From a virus: a stretch of 64,000 bases of DNA. The stretch covers positions 1 through 64,000 of the IMG/VR virus record IMGVR_UViG_3300034110_000188; one strand, written 5' to 3'. Shown here in pieces: positions 6,292-15,146 of the stretch. The position numbers and the translations under genes are program-made. Under the pieces are notes generated by a model. It saw nothing but the letters and a program-made list of their open reading frames with translations. It ran no database searches and was not told where the DNA came from. Positions within the stretch are counted from its first letter, which is position 1, and each line of letters begins with the position of its first letter.

Positions 6292-6564
6292 ATGGCACTA
6301 GGAAGAACTGCTAAGTACTACAAGGAAAATCCTGAGGCTTACGCAAAGAAACTCGCGTACCAGAAGAAGCTTAATAAAAAGCCATCTGAGGTAGATCGTA
6401 GAGTTGAGCTTAACAGAGTTAACAGACAGAATCACGCTGCTGGTAAAAGTTCAGTAGGTGACGGAAAGGATGTTTCTCACATGAAGAACGGTAAGACTAC
6501 ATTAGAAAAGGCAAAGATAAATAGAGCTAGACAAGGTTCAAACGGTAAAACAACTAAGAAATAA
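6292..6564 (+). CDS. Basic conserved phage protein, likely virion
   Basis: A 90 aa very basic protein (MALGRTAKYYKENPEAYAKK...). I set the start at 6292 because the promoter ends at 6271. Low-complexity Lys/Arg/Gly/Asn content and a C-terminal RARQGSNGKTTKK suggest nucleic acid binding or packaging with DNA. Similar basic proteins lie near structural genes in other Bacteroidota phages. It is the first gene of the spike/fibre operon and touches the next gene by one base. Confidence 0.6.
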   Translation: MALGRTAKYYKENPEAYAKKLAYQKKLNKKPSEVDRRVELNRVNRQNHAAGKSSVGDGKDVSHMKNGKTTLEKAKINRARQGSNGKTTKK

Positions 6565-6827
6565 TGGCAACACAAAAATTACAAGTAAGTAGAGCTGCGG
6601 CAGTAACGCCAAGTAATACTGTAGATATTCCATATGTAGCGTACCCAAGTGGACCTACATTAGCATGTGTAATTTACACAGGTACAGGTGGCGATATTAA
6701 AGTTATGACTGACGGTGGAGATGAAGTAACATTCGTTTCTACTAATCCTGGTACATTCTTACCAGTTCAAGTTGTTCGTGTATTTGCTACAGGAACTTCA
6801 GCTACAAACATTTTAGCTCTTTGGTAA
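6564..6827 (+). CDS. Spike base protein (RCAP_Rcc01079-like)
   Basis: An 87 aa beta-rich protein with the hallmark pattern of spike base proteins known from gene transfer agents and phages: a VTPSNTVDIP start, YTGTGGDIKVMTDGGDEVTF in the middle, and LPVQVVRVFATGTSATNILALW at the end. It would form a small trimeric base that attaches spikes or fibres to the capsid or tail. It sits just ahead of fibre genes. Confidence 0.75.
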   Translation: MATQKLQVSRAAAVTPSNTVDIPYVAYPSGPTLACVIYTGTGGDIKVMTDGGDEVTFVSTNPGTFLPVQVVRVFATGTSATNILALW

Positions 6828-6828
6828 G

Positions 6829-7110
6829 ATGCCATCGATTAATGCAATAGCAATTGCGATACAGACTGATGTTGTATCCAATGTTTACATTGTAAATAGA
6901 TACATAAACGACTTTAAGACTCGTGTACTTGCCGACGGCGGTACATTTGAAGCTCAGACGTGTTTGCAAAAAACTTTAGCAGGTCTATTAATAGAATTTG
7001 GTGAAGTTGAAGAGATTGTGTACAATTTTAAAAGCAGAGTATTAGCAGATGGAGGATCTTTTGAAGCAGAGAGTTGCTTATTAACAACATTAAATGAATT
7101 AGACGTATGA
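6829..7110 (+). CDS. Structural protein with internal repeat
   Basis: A 93 aa protein built from two copies of one unit: DFKTRVLADGGTFEAQTCL (about residues 27-45) and NFKSRVLADGGSFEAESCL (about 66-84). RVLADGGTFEA-type motifs recur in tail-associated proteins of Bacteroidota phages. It lies between the spike base gene and a fibre gene and overlaps the latter by 4 nt. Exact role unknown; a tail or spike accessory protein is likely. Confidence 0.6.
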   Translation: MPSINAIAIAIQTDVVSNVYIVNRYINDFKTRVLADGGTFEAQTCLQKTLAGLLIEFGEVEEIVYNFKSRVLADGGSFEAESCLLTTLNELDV

Positions 7111-8312
7111 GTTTATTAGATACAGCGTCACTTATCGTGACACCAAATGGTTATAAGGCGGGAACGCTTTATTCAGTTATTCCTAATACAACGTTAGGAG
7201 ATTTAGACGTAACAAGAGCAACCACAGCGACACGAGTTAATTCAAGTGGATTGATTGAAAGCGTAGCAAGTAACGTACCACGTTTAGACTACACAAACGG
7301 AAGTTGTCCGAGTATATTAGTAGAGCCACAACGAACTAATTTGTTTAATTATAGTGAACAATTTGATAATGCTTATTGGACTAAAGTTTCAAGTTCTATT
7401 ATAGCTAATTCAATTGTTTCTCCTGATGGTTTAACTTCAGCAGATAAATTAACAGCAACGGGAACTTCGATTCCATGTGTTTATAAAGATTCAACTTTAT
7501 CAGGAAGTTATACAATTTCTGCTTATGTTAAAAAAGGAACAAGTAATTATTGTTGGCTTTATTTGCACTCAATTTCTGCTATATTTAATATAGACAACGG
7601 AACAATAGTAAGTGGTTCAAATGCTACAATTAATAGTGTTGGTAATGGTTGGTATAGAGTTACTTTAACAGCGACATTATCCACTACTGATATTGATTGT
7701 ATAGGGGTTTCAGATGGAACTTCAATAAACGGAATCACTGGACAATATATTTACATTTGGGGCGCACAACTCGAAGCGGGTTCTTACGCTACTTCTTACA
7801 TACCTACTACTTCAGCAAGTGTAACACGAAACGCAGATGTAATTAGTAAGACGGGTATTAGTTCGTTGATAGGACAAACTGAGGGGACTTTGTTTTACGA
7901 TGGTTATTTCGGAAATAATAATTCAGAGGTTTATTTGTTTTTACAAAAATCAGGAAGTACAATAGTTGATGATTCAATGTATATACAAAAACAATTTGGA
8001 AATCAAATACGTTTTAATTCTTTTCTTTCATCCACAAGTGAAGTAGCTATAACTGGAGGTTCTTTCTCAATAGGTGATAGAATTAAAATAGCTGTTGGAT
8101 ATAAAAATAATGACTTTGTTATGTATATAAATGGTGTTCAAATAGGAACAGATACAAGTGCAACTCCACCGACTTGTGCGAATTTACATTTAGCAACTTT
8201 TGCGGGTGACCCAACTAACGAGGTTTATATTGCAAATAAAAGTGTAAACTTAACAGCCTTTTGGAAAACACGATTAACTAATACACAAATGCAGACTTTG
8301 ACAAGCTTATAA
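7107..8312 (+). CDS. Head-spike/tail fibre protein with LamG-like domain
   Basis: A 401 aa adhesin-like virion protein. The N-terminal part (VTRATTATRVNSSGLIESV...NVPRLDY...LVEPQRTNLF) is the phage head-spike fibre domain. A jelly-roll carbohydrate-binding-like region follows (about residues 90-230). The C-terminal about 140 residues resemble a LamG/concanavalin fold, with repeated strands and VMYINGVQIG. It probably binds host surface glycan. Codon use is more AT-rich than in neighbouring genes, suggesting exchange of receptor-binding modules. Its last base is the first base of the homing endonuclease gene. Confidence 0.75.
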   Translation: MSLLDTASLIVTPNGYKAGTLYSVIPNTTLGDLDVTRATTATRVNSSGLIESVASNVPRLDYTNGSCPSILVEPQRTNLFNYSEQFDNAYWTKVSSSIIANSIVSPDGLTSADKLTATGTSIPCVYKDSTLSGSYTISAYVKKGTSNYCWLYLHSISAIFNIDNGTIVSGSNATINSVGNGWYRVTLTATLSTTDIDCIGVSDGTSINGITGQYIYIWGAQLEAGSYATSYIPTTSASVTRNADVISKTGISSLIGQTEGTLFYDGYFGNNNSEVYLFLQKSGSTIVDDSMYIQKQFGNQIRFNSFLSSTSEVAITGGSFSIGDRIKIAVGYKNNDFVMYINGVQIGTDTSATPPTCANLHLATFAGDPTNEVYIANKSVNLTAFWKTRLTNTQMQTLTSL

Positions 8313-8908
8313 TGCCAATAGTTTATTTACATAGAAAACCAATTGATAATTCGATATTTTATGTCGGCATAGGCAATAACAAAAAAAGAGCTTATCATTT
8401 TTATGGACGTAATGCTCATTGGAAAAACACATATAATAAACATTCTGTATTTGTAGATATTGTAGCTGATGTAGAAACAAGGGAAATTGCAAACGAACTT
8501 GAAGAGTTTTTAATTCAAGAAATAGGAATTAATAATCTTTGTAATAAAACTTCAGGTGGTGACGGATTTAAAGGATACCATACTAAGGAGGTAAAAGATA
8601 AAATGAGCAAATCTCGAAAAGGAATGTATGCTGGTAAGAAAAGAAGCGAGTATTTTTGTGAGCAAGTTAGGAAATCAAAAATAGGATATTGCCCAAGTAG
8701 ACAAGCCATAGAAAACGGAGTGCAAAAAAGAAAAGAAAAAGCAAGTTTAATTATTGAGTTAAATAGTGGCTTTATAGGTAAGATTTGGGAAATAGAAAAA
8801 GAATTTAATATTGATAGAAAAGCAGTTTACTATAATTGTAAAAAAGAAAAAGCCATTTTAACAAGAGAATATAAAGGATTGAAATTTAAAAAATACAAAA
8901 CACTATGA
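8312..8908 (+). CDS. GIY-YIG homing endonuclease with NUMOD domains
   Basis: A 198 aa free-standing mobile endonuclease. The catalytic domain keeps Y5 (the GIY tyrosine), Y17-V-G, R26, the ELEE glutamates (62-65) and N78, so it appears active. A NUMOD3-type DNA-binding motif follows (MSKSRKGMYAGKK, about 98-110). The C-terminal 50 residues (IIELNSGFIGKIWEIEKEFNIDR...) resemble NUMOD1. It is far more AT-rich in codon use than its neighbours, a sign of recent arrival. It is inserted between fibre genes with 1 nt and 4 nt overlaps and disrupts nothing visible. Confidence 0.85.
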   Translation: MPIVYLHRKPIDNSIFYVGIGNNKKRAYHFYGRNAHWKNTYNKHSVFVDIVADVETREIANELEEFLIQEIGINNLCNKTSGGDGFKGYHTKEVKDKMSKSRKGMYAGKKRSEYFCEQVRKSKIGYCPSRQAIENGVQKRKEKASLIIELNSGFIGKIWEIEKEFNIDRKAVYYNCKKEKAILTREYKGLKFKKYKTL

Positions 8909-9201
8909 TTTACAAACTAATATACACCGACCACGATAGCGCAATTGCTGATTTATTAGCTAAAGGCGTTTTGATTAACACAACTGATTTAAACGGTAAC
9001 GAGATAAACACGTATGCACAAAGTACACACGCAGTAGTTTACATAGGTCAAATAGTAGATGTTCCTGCAGTAATTGAGAACATGGAAGTAATCAAAGAGG
9101 CTACCTATTTAGAAGGTTACCACGTTGACGTAATGACTGACTTAGAGATTGAGTTCGATAACGCAATAACACCAAACAATCCGAAACACTTATTCGCATG
9201 A
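8905..9201 (+). CDS. Hypothetical 98 aa protein
   Basis: A small acidic protein (MIYKLIYTDHDSAIADLLAKG...) with a central HAVVYIGQIVDVPAVI segment and a C-terminal DLEIEFDNAITPNNPKHLFA. Proteins like this sit next to fibre genes in Bacteroidota phages; a fibre accessory or assembly role is possible but unproven. It overlaps the next, very large fibre gene by 4 nt. Confidence 0.6.
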   Translation: MIYKLIYTDHDSAIADLLAKGVLINTTDLNGNEINTYAQSTHAVVYIGQIVDVPAVIENMEVIKEATYLEGYHVDVMTDLEIEFDNAITPNNPKHLFA

Positions 9202-12200
9202 TAGAGCTTAGACCTGCCAAGTATCTTCTAGGTAGGCTAGCTCCAATGGATAACAACGATAAAATTCCGCAGTTTAACCTTGGGGCTGGTACTTACAATT
9301 CAACAGTATTCCTCCGAGGAGATGGAATATGGGCTGATCCATTGGCGGCAGGATACGTTCCTACGTCACGTACACTTACAATTAACGGTGTCACTTACGA
9401 CTTAAGTGCTAACCGAACGTGGACAATTGACACAACGTCAGCTACGTGGGGTAACATTACTGGCGTACTTAGTAATCAAACAGATTTACAAACAGCACTT
9501 AACTTAAAGGAAGACAAAGCAAACAAAGGTATTCCAAATGGTTACGCTAGCTTAGCTGGTGACGGAAAGGTACCTAGCACGCAGCTACCAAGTTACGTTG
9601 ATGACGTAATAGAAGTTGCTAACTTTGCTGCATTACCTGCAATAGGTGAGACAGGAGTAATTTACATTACGTTAGATAACAACAATGTATATCGTTGGTC
9701 TGGCTCAGTTTACGTTCAGATATCTCAGCCGAATGCGGTATGGGGATCAATCACAGGAACTTTAAGTAGCCAAACTGACTTACAGTCAGCGCTTAACGCT
9801 AAGCAGAACAATATAACTTTAACAACTACAGGAACTTCGGGTGCTGCTACATTAATTGGAGCAACGCTTAACATTCCTCGTTACGATAGTTCATTGATAG
9901 GTTACGTTCCTTATGTTGGAGCTACAGGTAATGTTAATTTAGGTGAATATGGTTTATCAGCTGGATGGGTACAAATTGATACATCACCAACTACATACAC
10001 TCCAGGAGTAGGTAAGTTAGGATGGAATAATCAAGATGGTACTATAGAGTTTCAGCTTTTAGGAGGTAACGTTACTTTACAGATAGGACAAGAACAAGTT
10101 GCACGAGTTGTAAATAAAACAGATCCATCAGTTGATTTATTAGAAGCTAACTATCAAGTAGTAAAGGTTGGTGGAGCTCAAGGAAACAGGCTTAAGGTTG
10201 CGTTAGCTCAAGCTAACAATGATGCTAATAGCGCAGAAACTTTAGGTATGGTTACTGAGACGATACCACATAACCAAGAAGGATTTATTACAACTAGTGG
10301 TCTTGTTAGAAATATTAATACAACAGGTTCGTTACAAGGTGAAACTTGGCTAGACGGAGATATGTTGTATTTATCTGGAACAGTAGCAGGTATAGTAACT
10401 AAAATTAAACCATTAGCGCCAATACATACGGTTATAATAGGTTACGTTGTTCGAGCTCACGTTACGCAAGGTCAAATTTACGTAAAGGTAGATAACGGAT
10501 ACGAGCTAGGTGAACTTCACGATGTCAACACAACTATCAGCAAGACTACACCGATAGACGCTGACTCTGTTTTATTACAAGACACAGCAGATAGCAACAT
10601 TTGGAAGAAGCTAAGTTGGTTAAATACAAAGGCTACTCTTAAGACATATTTTGATACGTTGTATCAAGCAATAGGAAACTATGTTCCTACGTCACGTACA
10701 ATAACTATAAATAGCACGACGCAAGATTTGTCAGCTAATAGAAGTTGGACAATTGACAAAGCTTCAGTTGGGTTAGGTAACGTAGATAATACGAGTGACT
10801 TAAACAAGCCGATTTCTACTGCTACTCAAACTGCACTTAACGCCAAGCAAGATGACATTACGTTGACTACCACTGGTACATCTGGTGCAGCTACGTTGGT
10901 TGGCGCTACTTTGAATATCCCACAGTATCAAAGCGTTATAACAAATCCAATCACTGGGACTGGGACAACGAACTATGTTTCGAAGTTTACTTCTCCTGGG
11001 TCAATTGGAGATTCGTTGATATTTGACAATGGTACTAATGTAGGTGTAGGAACTAATTTACCTTTAGAAAAGCTACATATAAATGGTAATATTTTATTAC
11101 CTGTTTCAAATTCTTTATTTTTAGTACCTACTCTTACTACATACGGAATCGGTACTCCAAATAGCGACGGTGTTCAGATATTTACAGGAGCTGGGGATTG
11201 GATTAGATTCGGTCACATGAGTGGTGTAAATACATTTACTGATCGAATGGTGATTTCTGGATCTGGTAACGTAGGTATAGCAACTACTAACCCATTGTAT
11301 AGATTAGATGTCGCTGGCATTGTAAACACAAGTTCTTTCTACAGAGTAACAAACGGTTCAACATTAACTGGTGCAATCGGTTCTGAATTAGCTATTTTTG
11401 GCGCTGGAGGAAATAACTGGATATTTTATAATCCAAACGCCACAAGCAATGTATTTTATACATCTGGATCTGAAAAAATGCGTATCACACCAGGTGGTTC
11501 ATTATTACTTGGTGACACAATTGTACCATATGAATCAGCATGGTTTGGAACATCTGTTTTTGGTAAAAATGGAACAGATAAAGTAATTGCTGGATTTTTA
11601 AGTTCATCAACAAATGGTGCTGTAATTGGTGGACATAATTCAGCATTAAGCGCTTGGGCTAATTTGAATATAAATGGAGGTGATATTATTTTTAGAAGTG
11701 ATGAAAACGAAAAAGTAAGAATAAAATCAAATGGAAATGTAGGAATCGGAACATCAAATCCAAACAGAAAATTAACTGTTTCTGGTGAAATCAGTTCAAA
11801 TTACGGTTCAAATCAAGGTGCGTTATGGTTAGGTGAAGTTGTAAATCAAGTAGCTTCTTTTACTAGTTATGGTATATTGGATTTTACTTTACATCATGGA
11901 TCTGGATATGCTGATATTATGCGTATTCAAGGAAATGGTAGAGTTGGTATAGGAACTACCAATCCTAATGGACTATTGGAGGTATATGCAGGTAATTCTG
12001 GGGGACTAGGTGGTCACATTATTATAAACAATAATGGATTAGCTGTAGGTAGTTCAACAGCTTTAATATTTCAAGATGGTAGTGCTGGAAGTGCTAGAGG
12101 TGCAATTAGTACAACAACAGAGAATAGTCCATATTATGGACAAATGGATTTTAAAACTGGTGCTGGTACTTATGCATCCTTGACTACACAAATGACCATA

Positions 12201-13487
12201 AAAGGTAATGGCAATGTCGGTATTGGAACATCTGGTCCAAGTGAAAAACTTGATGTTAATGGATACATAACAAGCCAAAGATATTATCCATATAGCTCAG
12301 GAGGATCATATATTTCTGGTGACACAGGCGGGGTAGTGGTTGACGGAAGTGGTTATTTATACGTTACTGCTGTTGGCGGATCTTATTTTCAAACACCTGT
12401 TAGATTCAGAAGCACAATTCAAAATGATTCAAATGCATATCTTCAAGTTAATGGAGGAACAACTGGCGCGACATATTTTGTTGGAAATATAGGAATAAAT
12501 AAAAGTGATCCTTCTTCACAAGTAGATATTCTTTCTAATAAAGCTATCTCAGGAGGATTATCTTTAAGAGTATTAATTGACTCATCTACCAATCAAGGAT
12601 ACTTTGGAGTTGATGGTACAGGCTCTGGAGGTACAGCAGATAAAATATACTTTGGAGGTAGTGGTAATTCAGGAGACGGTAATGTTGGTTCACAGTTTAA
12701 TTTGAATTTTCAAGCTGGATATAGTACAAAAATGACTATTTTATCTGGCGGTAACGTAGGTATAGGTACAACATCACCAGGAGTAAAGCTACACATTCAA
12801 GGATCAAATATAACTGATTCTGCGATTAGGATATTAAACTCTGGCGCTGGAGGTATATCGTGGGATATTTATTCCACTAATAATGGATTTACTCAAGGAG
12901 GAGGAAAATTATTATTTTACAGAACAGCGGCTGATGGAAGTTCAGGAACAGTTGTGTTTGATAGTAACGGAAATGTTGGAATTGGAACAACTAACCCATA
13001 CCAAAAACTAGAAGTACAAGGTTATACACTTTCTACTAAATATGTTTCAGGTGAGATTGAACCTTTTTCTCAAACTGATAATTGGAGTGGAGATGTTATT
13101 GAAGGTAACCCAGATAGTTCTGTAGCTCAATGGGCTCTAGCATACTTAGATCCATCATCTAGCACTTGGTATCCAGTAGATGATTCTGCAGTAGGTTCTA
13201 CATATTTACTAGGAATTTATTTAGGCTCAAATATATTTCTTTTAGAAGGACATATTACTGTGCATGATGTAGATACTGGAGGAAATGGACCAGGAATACA
13301 AAGTCCAGGAAATGGTTTGCCTATCTATATTAGAGATTCAACAACTATCGGAGATATGAGTACTACATTACCAACCACTACAGGAAACTATGTAAGGATA
13401 ATGGGTCATACTTATTATACAAGTGCTGGTACAGGAGACAACTTTGTTATGAAGTTTAGACCATCTAATGACTGGATACAATTATAA
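9198..13487 (+). CDS. Large tail fibre with NVGIGT repeats
   Basis: A 1429 aa fibre. The N-terminal half holds duplicated modules: YVPTSRTLTINGVTYDLSANRTW reappears in altered form later, and ALNAKQNNITLTTTGTSG is repeated as ALNAKQDDITLTTTGTSG. The C-terminal half carries at least seven G(N/R)VGIGTxxP repeats at about 45-100 residue intervals, the pattern of trimeric beta-helical shafts. No S74 self-cleaving chaperone His/Asp motif is seen at the C-terminus. Codons become AT-rich after about 11030, hinting that the distal part was swapped in. It is likely the main host-recognition fibre. Confidence 0.8.
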   Translation: MIELRPAKYLLGRLAPMDNNDKIPQFNLGAGTYNSTVFLRGDGIWADPLAAGYVPTSRTLTINGVTYDLSANRTWTIDTTSATWGNITGVLSNQTDLQTALNLKEDKANKGIPNGYASLAGDGKVPSTQLPSYVDDVIEVANFAALPAIGETGVIYITLDNNNVYRWSGSVYVQISQPNAVWGSITGTLSSQTDLQSALNAKQNNITLTTTGTSGAATLIGATLNIPRYDSSLIGYVPYVGATGNVNLGEYGLSAGWVQIDTSPTTYTPGVGKLGWNNQDGTIEFQLLGGNVTLQIGQEQVARVVNKTDPSVDLLEANYQVVKVGGAQGNRLKVALAQANNDANSAETLGMVTETIPHNQEGFITTSGLVRNINTTGSLQGETWLDGDMLYLSGTVAGIVTKIKPLAPIHTVIIGYVVRAHVTQGQIYVKVDNGYELGELHDVNTTISKTTPIDADSVLLQDTADSNIWKKLSWLNTKATLKTYFDTLYQAIGNYVPTSRTITINSTTQDLSANRSWTIDKASVGLGNVDNTSDLNKPISTATQTALNAKQDDITLTTTGTSGAATLVGATLNIPQYQSVITNPITGTGTTNYVSKFTSPGSIGDSLIFDNGTNVGVGTNLPLEKLHINGNILLPVSNSLFLVPTLTTYGIGTPNSDGVQIFTGAGDWIRFGHMSGVNTFTDRMVISGSGNVGIATTNPLYRLDVAGIVNTSSFYRVTNGSTLTGAIGSELAIFGAGGNNWIFYNPNATSNVFYTSGSEKMRITPGGSLLLGDTIVPYESAWFGTSVFGKNGTDKVIAGFLSSSTNGAVIGGHNSALSAWANLNINGGDIIFRSDENEKVRIKSNGNVGIGTSNPNRKLTVSGEISSNYGSNQGALWLGEVVNQVASFTSYGILDFTLHHGSGYADIMRIQGNGRVGIGTTNPNGLLEVYAGNSGGLGGHIIINNNGLAVGSSTALIFQDGSAGSARGAISTTTENSPYYGQMDFKTGAGTYASLTTQMTIKGNGNVGIGTSGPSEKLDVNGYITSQRYYPYSSGGSYISGDTGGVVVDGSGYLYVTAVGGSYFQTPVRFRSTIQNDSNAYLQVNGGTTGATYFVGNIGINKSDPSSQVDILSNKAISGGLSLRVLIDSSTNQGYFGVDGTGSGGTADKIYFGGSGNSGDGNVGSQFNLNFQAGYSTKMTILSGGNVGIGTTSPGVKLHIQGSNITDSAIRILNSGAGGISWDIYSTNNGFTQGGGKLLFYRTAADGSSGTVVFDSNGNVGIGTTNPYQKLEVQGYTLSTKYVSGEIEPFSQTDNWSGDVIEGNPDSSVAQWALAYLDPSSSTWYPVDDSAVGSTYLLGIYLGSNIFLLEGHITVHDVDTGGNGPGIQSPGNGLPIYIRDSTTIGDMSTTLPTTTGNYVRIMGHTYYTSAGTGDNFVMKFRPSNDWIQL

Positions 13488-13498
13488 AAAACAATATT

Positions 13499-13681
13499 AT
13501 GGCAAAAGCATCTAAATATACCCCAAATGTTTCAGGAATACCTATACTATCCATAAATTTTATTCAAAGTAAAACATTAAACCAAATATCAAACATAAAA
13601 GGCGTTCCGACTTTAGCTATCCCAGATTGGCCTCCATATGAAGGAAAACAAAAAGGTGATGAAGCTGAAAAAATGGAATAA
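13499..13681 (+). CDS. Hypothetical 60 aa protein downstream of fibre
   Basis: A short basic protein (MAKASKYTPNVSGIPILSINFIQ...) beginning 11 nt after the big fibre gene. No known family. Position suggests a fibre cap or chaperone-like accessory. It ends in the charged tail GKQKGDEAEKME. The coding call rests on a good start context and position. Confidence 0.5.
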   Translation: MAKASKYTPNVSGIPILSINFIQSKTLNQISNIKGVPTLAIPDWPPYEGKQKGDEAEKME

Positions 13682-13733
13682 ATGTTAAAATAAAATAACT
13701 AATATTCTTAATAAACAAATAAAAGATAAATAC

Positions 13734-13741
13734 TATATTTG
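13734..13741 (+). promoter_or_regulatory. -7 promoter element
   Basis: TATATTTG lies 15 nt before the ATG at 13757 in a 75 bp AT-rich gap. Confidence 0.5.
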
Positions 13742-13756
13742 TAAAAAATTTTAATT

Positions 13757-13909
13757 ATGAATCAAGAACAAGCGTACCAAGTTATTGAGCAAGCGTTGAA
13801 CGTTGCTACAACTAAAGGAGTTTACAATTTGCAAGATGCAGCTAATATTTTAGCAGCATTGAACGTAGTAGGTCCATTATGTATTAAAGAAAAAGAAGAT
13901 GGTGTTTGA
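13757..13909 (+). CDS. Hypothetical 50 aa protein
   Basis: A small helical protein (MNQEQAYQVIEQALNVATTKG...DAANILAALNVVG), predicted soluble. It has its own upstream -7 element and overlaps the next gene by 11 nt. No family is recognised. Confidence 0.6.
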   Translation: MNQEQAYQVIEQALNVATTKGVYNLQDAANILAALNVVGPLCIKEKEDGV

Positions 13910-14225
13910 TTGGATAATCTCTGCAATGGATTGTAAAATTCATGAGGGACAAATGACTGACGTAGTACAGACTGTACACTGGCGATACAACGCGAAAGAG
14001 TCTATCGAAGATGAAGTTTACTTTGCAGAAATGTACGGTGCAACAGGTGTTGGTGAGCCAACTCCAGATAACTTCACAGACTACAACAGCTTGACTAAAG
14101 AGCAGGTAGTTGGATGGCTAGAAGCAACATTAGACGTTACTGCAATGCAGGAGAATTTAGCTAAACAGATTGAGTTACAGATTAACCCAATCGACGTTAC
14201 GTTACCTCCTCCATTCCCTAATTAA
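13899..14225 (+). CDS. Conserved phage protein (DUF7936-like)
   Basis: A 108 aa protein resembling a small family near phage fibre genes. HWRYNAKE, YGATGVGEP and FTDYNSLTKEQVVGWLE are the recognisable blocks (about residues 28-35, 46-54 and 59-75). It is probably a virion-associated or fibre accessory protein. It is followed directly by a strong rho-independent terminator, so it ends the spike/fibre transcription unit. The DUF number is from memory and should be checked. Confidence 0.55.
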   Translation: MVFDWIISAMDCKIHEGQMTDVVQTVHWRYNAKESIEDEVYFAEMYGATGVGEPTPDNFTDYNSLTKEQVVGWLEATLDVTAMQENLAKQIELQINPIDVTLPPPFPN

Positions 14226-14250
14226 TTAGATATCAATATTTTAACTGAAG

Positions 14251-14280
14251 CCTCATGTGTTAATTCATATGAGGTTTTTT
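14251..14280 (+). terminator. Rho-independent terminator
   Basis: CCTCATGTG (14251-14259) pairs with CATATGAGG (14266-14274), one G-U, loop TTAATT, followed by a run of six T. It closes the fibre unit just before the lysis cassette promoter. Confidence 0.85.
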
Positions 14281-14283
14281 ATT

Positions 14284-14291
14284 TATCTTTG
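14284..14291 (+). promoter_or_regulatory. -7 promoter element of lysis cassette (leaderless geometry)
   Basis: TATCTTTG lies 5 nt before the ATG at 14297 and directly after the terminator, so the first lysis gene may be translated from a leaderless mRNA. Confidence 0.65.
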
Positions 14292-14296
14292 TCTAC

Positions 14297-14722
14297 ATGA
14301 AGTTATACTTATTTTTACTTGTCTTAATAGCAGTTAGTTGCACACCTCAGCGTAGATTTACTAGGCTTATTGAGAAGCATCCATACTTACTTACAACAGA
14401 TTCAATTCAGTTGATTGACACTGTTAGAGTTATAGTTCCTGAAGTTAAGGTAGATACTATTGTTATGGTAAACGATCTTCATGATACAATTACGCTTCAG
14501 AAAGATCAGTTGACTGTAAAAGTTTGGATGAAAGGTGATCAAGTGTTTATTGAAGGAGAATGCGACACAGTAATTGTAGATAGAATAATCAACAGAACAG
14601 TTCCAGTAAGATACTACGAAAAAGAAAAAGGTTTTATTTGGAAATTCTTTTCAGGTGGCATAGGTATAACGTTACTAGTTATGTTCATTATTTATATAAT
14701 TTATAAACGTTACATTAGATGA
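14297..14722 (+). CDS. Putative unimolecular spanin (lipoprotein with C-terminal TM)
   Basis: A 141 aa protein with a lipoprotein signal (MKLYLFLLVLIAVSC, lipobox Cys15) and a C-terminal membrane helix (about residues 118-137, ITLLVMFIIYIIY) ending KRYIR. An outer-membrane lipid anchor plus an inner-membrane anchor on one chain is the layout of u-spanins such as phage T1 gp11, which fuse the two membranes at lysis. The central 100 residues would span the periplasm. It is first in the lysis cassette. The role is inferred from topology and context. Confidence 0.65.
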   Translation: MKLYLFLLVLIAVSCTPQRRFTRLIEKHPYLLTTDSIQLIDTVRVIVPEVKVDTIVMVNDLHDTITLQKDQLTVKVWMKGDQVFIEGECDTVIVDRIINRTVPVRYYEKEKGFIWKFFSGGIGITLLVMFIIYIIYKRYIR

Positions 14723-14979
14723 GTCAATACATTCAGTTCGGATTAGTGACAGCGATCGCTATAATTGGATATTTTTTAAAGATAGTCCACAACGATGTTA
14801 GAAAAGCAGTAGAAGACAACGGCAAGTTAAAAGGCAAGGTTGAACTTGTTGAGCAAGAGAGTAGGTTAAAGTACCAACAGATACTTGAGACAACTCAACT
14901 TGAAATACGTAACCTGACTAAAAACATAAGCGACTTAGCTGTGGCTGTTAAAGAACTGATGGTTAAAATAAATAAGTAA
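14719..14979 (+). CDS. Membrane-anchored coiled-coil protein
   Basis: An 86 aa protein with one N-terminal membrane helix (about residues 5-21, IQFGLVTAIAIIGYFLK) followed by a long charged coiled coil. This is the shape of small holin-associated or i-spanin-like proteins. It overlaps both neighbours by 4 nt and 1 nt within the lysis cassette. Confidence 0.6.
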   Translation: MSQYIQFGLVTAIAIIGYFLKIVHNDVRKAVEDNGKLKGKVELVEQESRLKYQQILETTQLEIRNLTKNISDLAVAVKELMVKINK

Positions 14980-15146
14980 TGGATACAGTAGCAACTCAAG
15001 ATTTTGGTGTATTTGCAAAGTTAGCTGATCACGGTCCTTTAGGATTGGCTGCGCTAGCTTTAGGATACGTAGCGTGGATTTTCATCAAGAGACATCTCGC
15101 AGATAAAGATAGACAAAAACAAGATTATAAACCAAAGAAGAAATGA
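14979..15146 (+). CDS. Small single-TM protein, holin candidate (paralogue 1)
   Basis: A 55 aa protein, DFGVFAKLADHGPLG then a membrane helix (about residues 20-36) and a highly basic tail (KRHLADKDRQKQDYKPKKK). It is clearly related to the next gene over about 32 residues (DFGxF..L.D.G.LG.A.LALGY..W.F), so the pair arose by tandem duplication. Size, single helix and cationic tail suit a holin or holin regulator. Starts on the last base of the previous stop. Confidence 0.55.
   Translation: MDTVATQDFGVFAKLADHGPLGLAALALGYVAWIFIKRHLADKDRQKQDYKPKKK

Noticed and set aside
11000-13487. Repeated DNA in the fibre gene as a CRISPR-like or tandem repeat array
   Set aside because: The repeats are protein-level G(N/R)VGIGT shafts with variable DNA and spacing inside one long reading frame.
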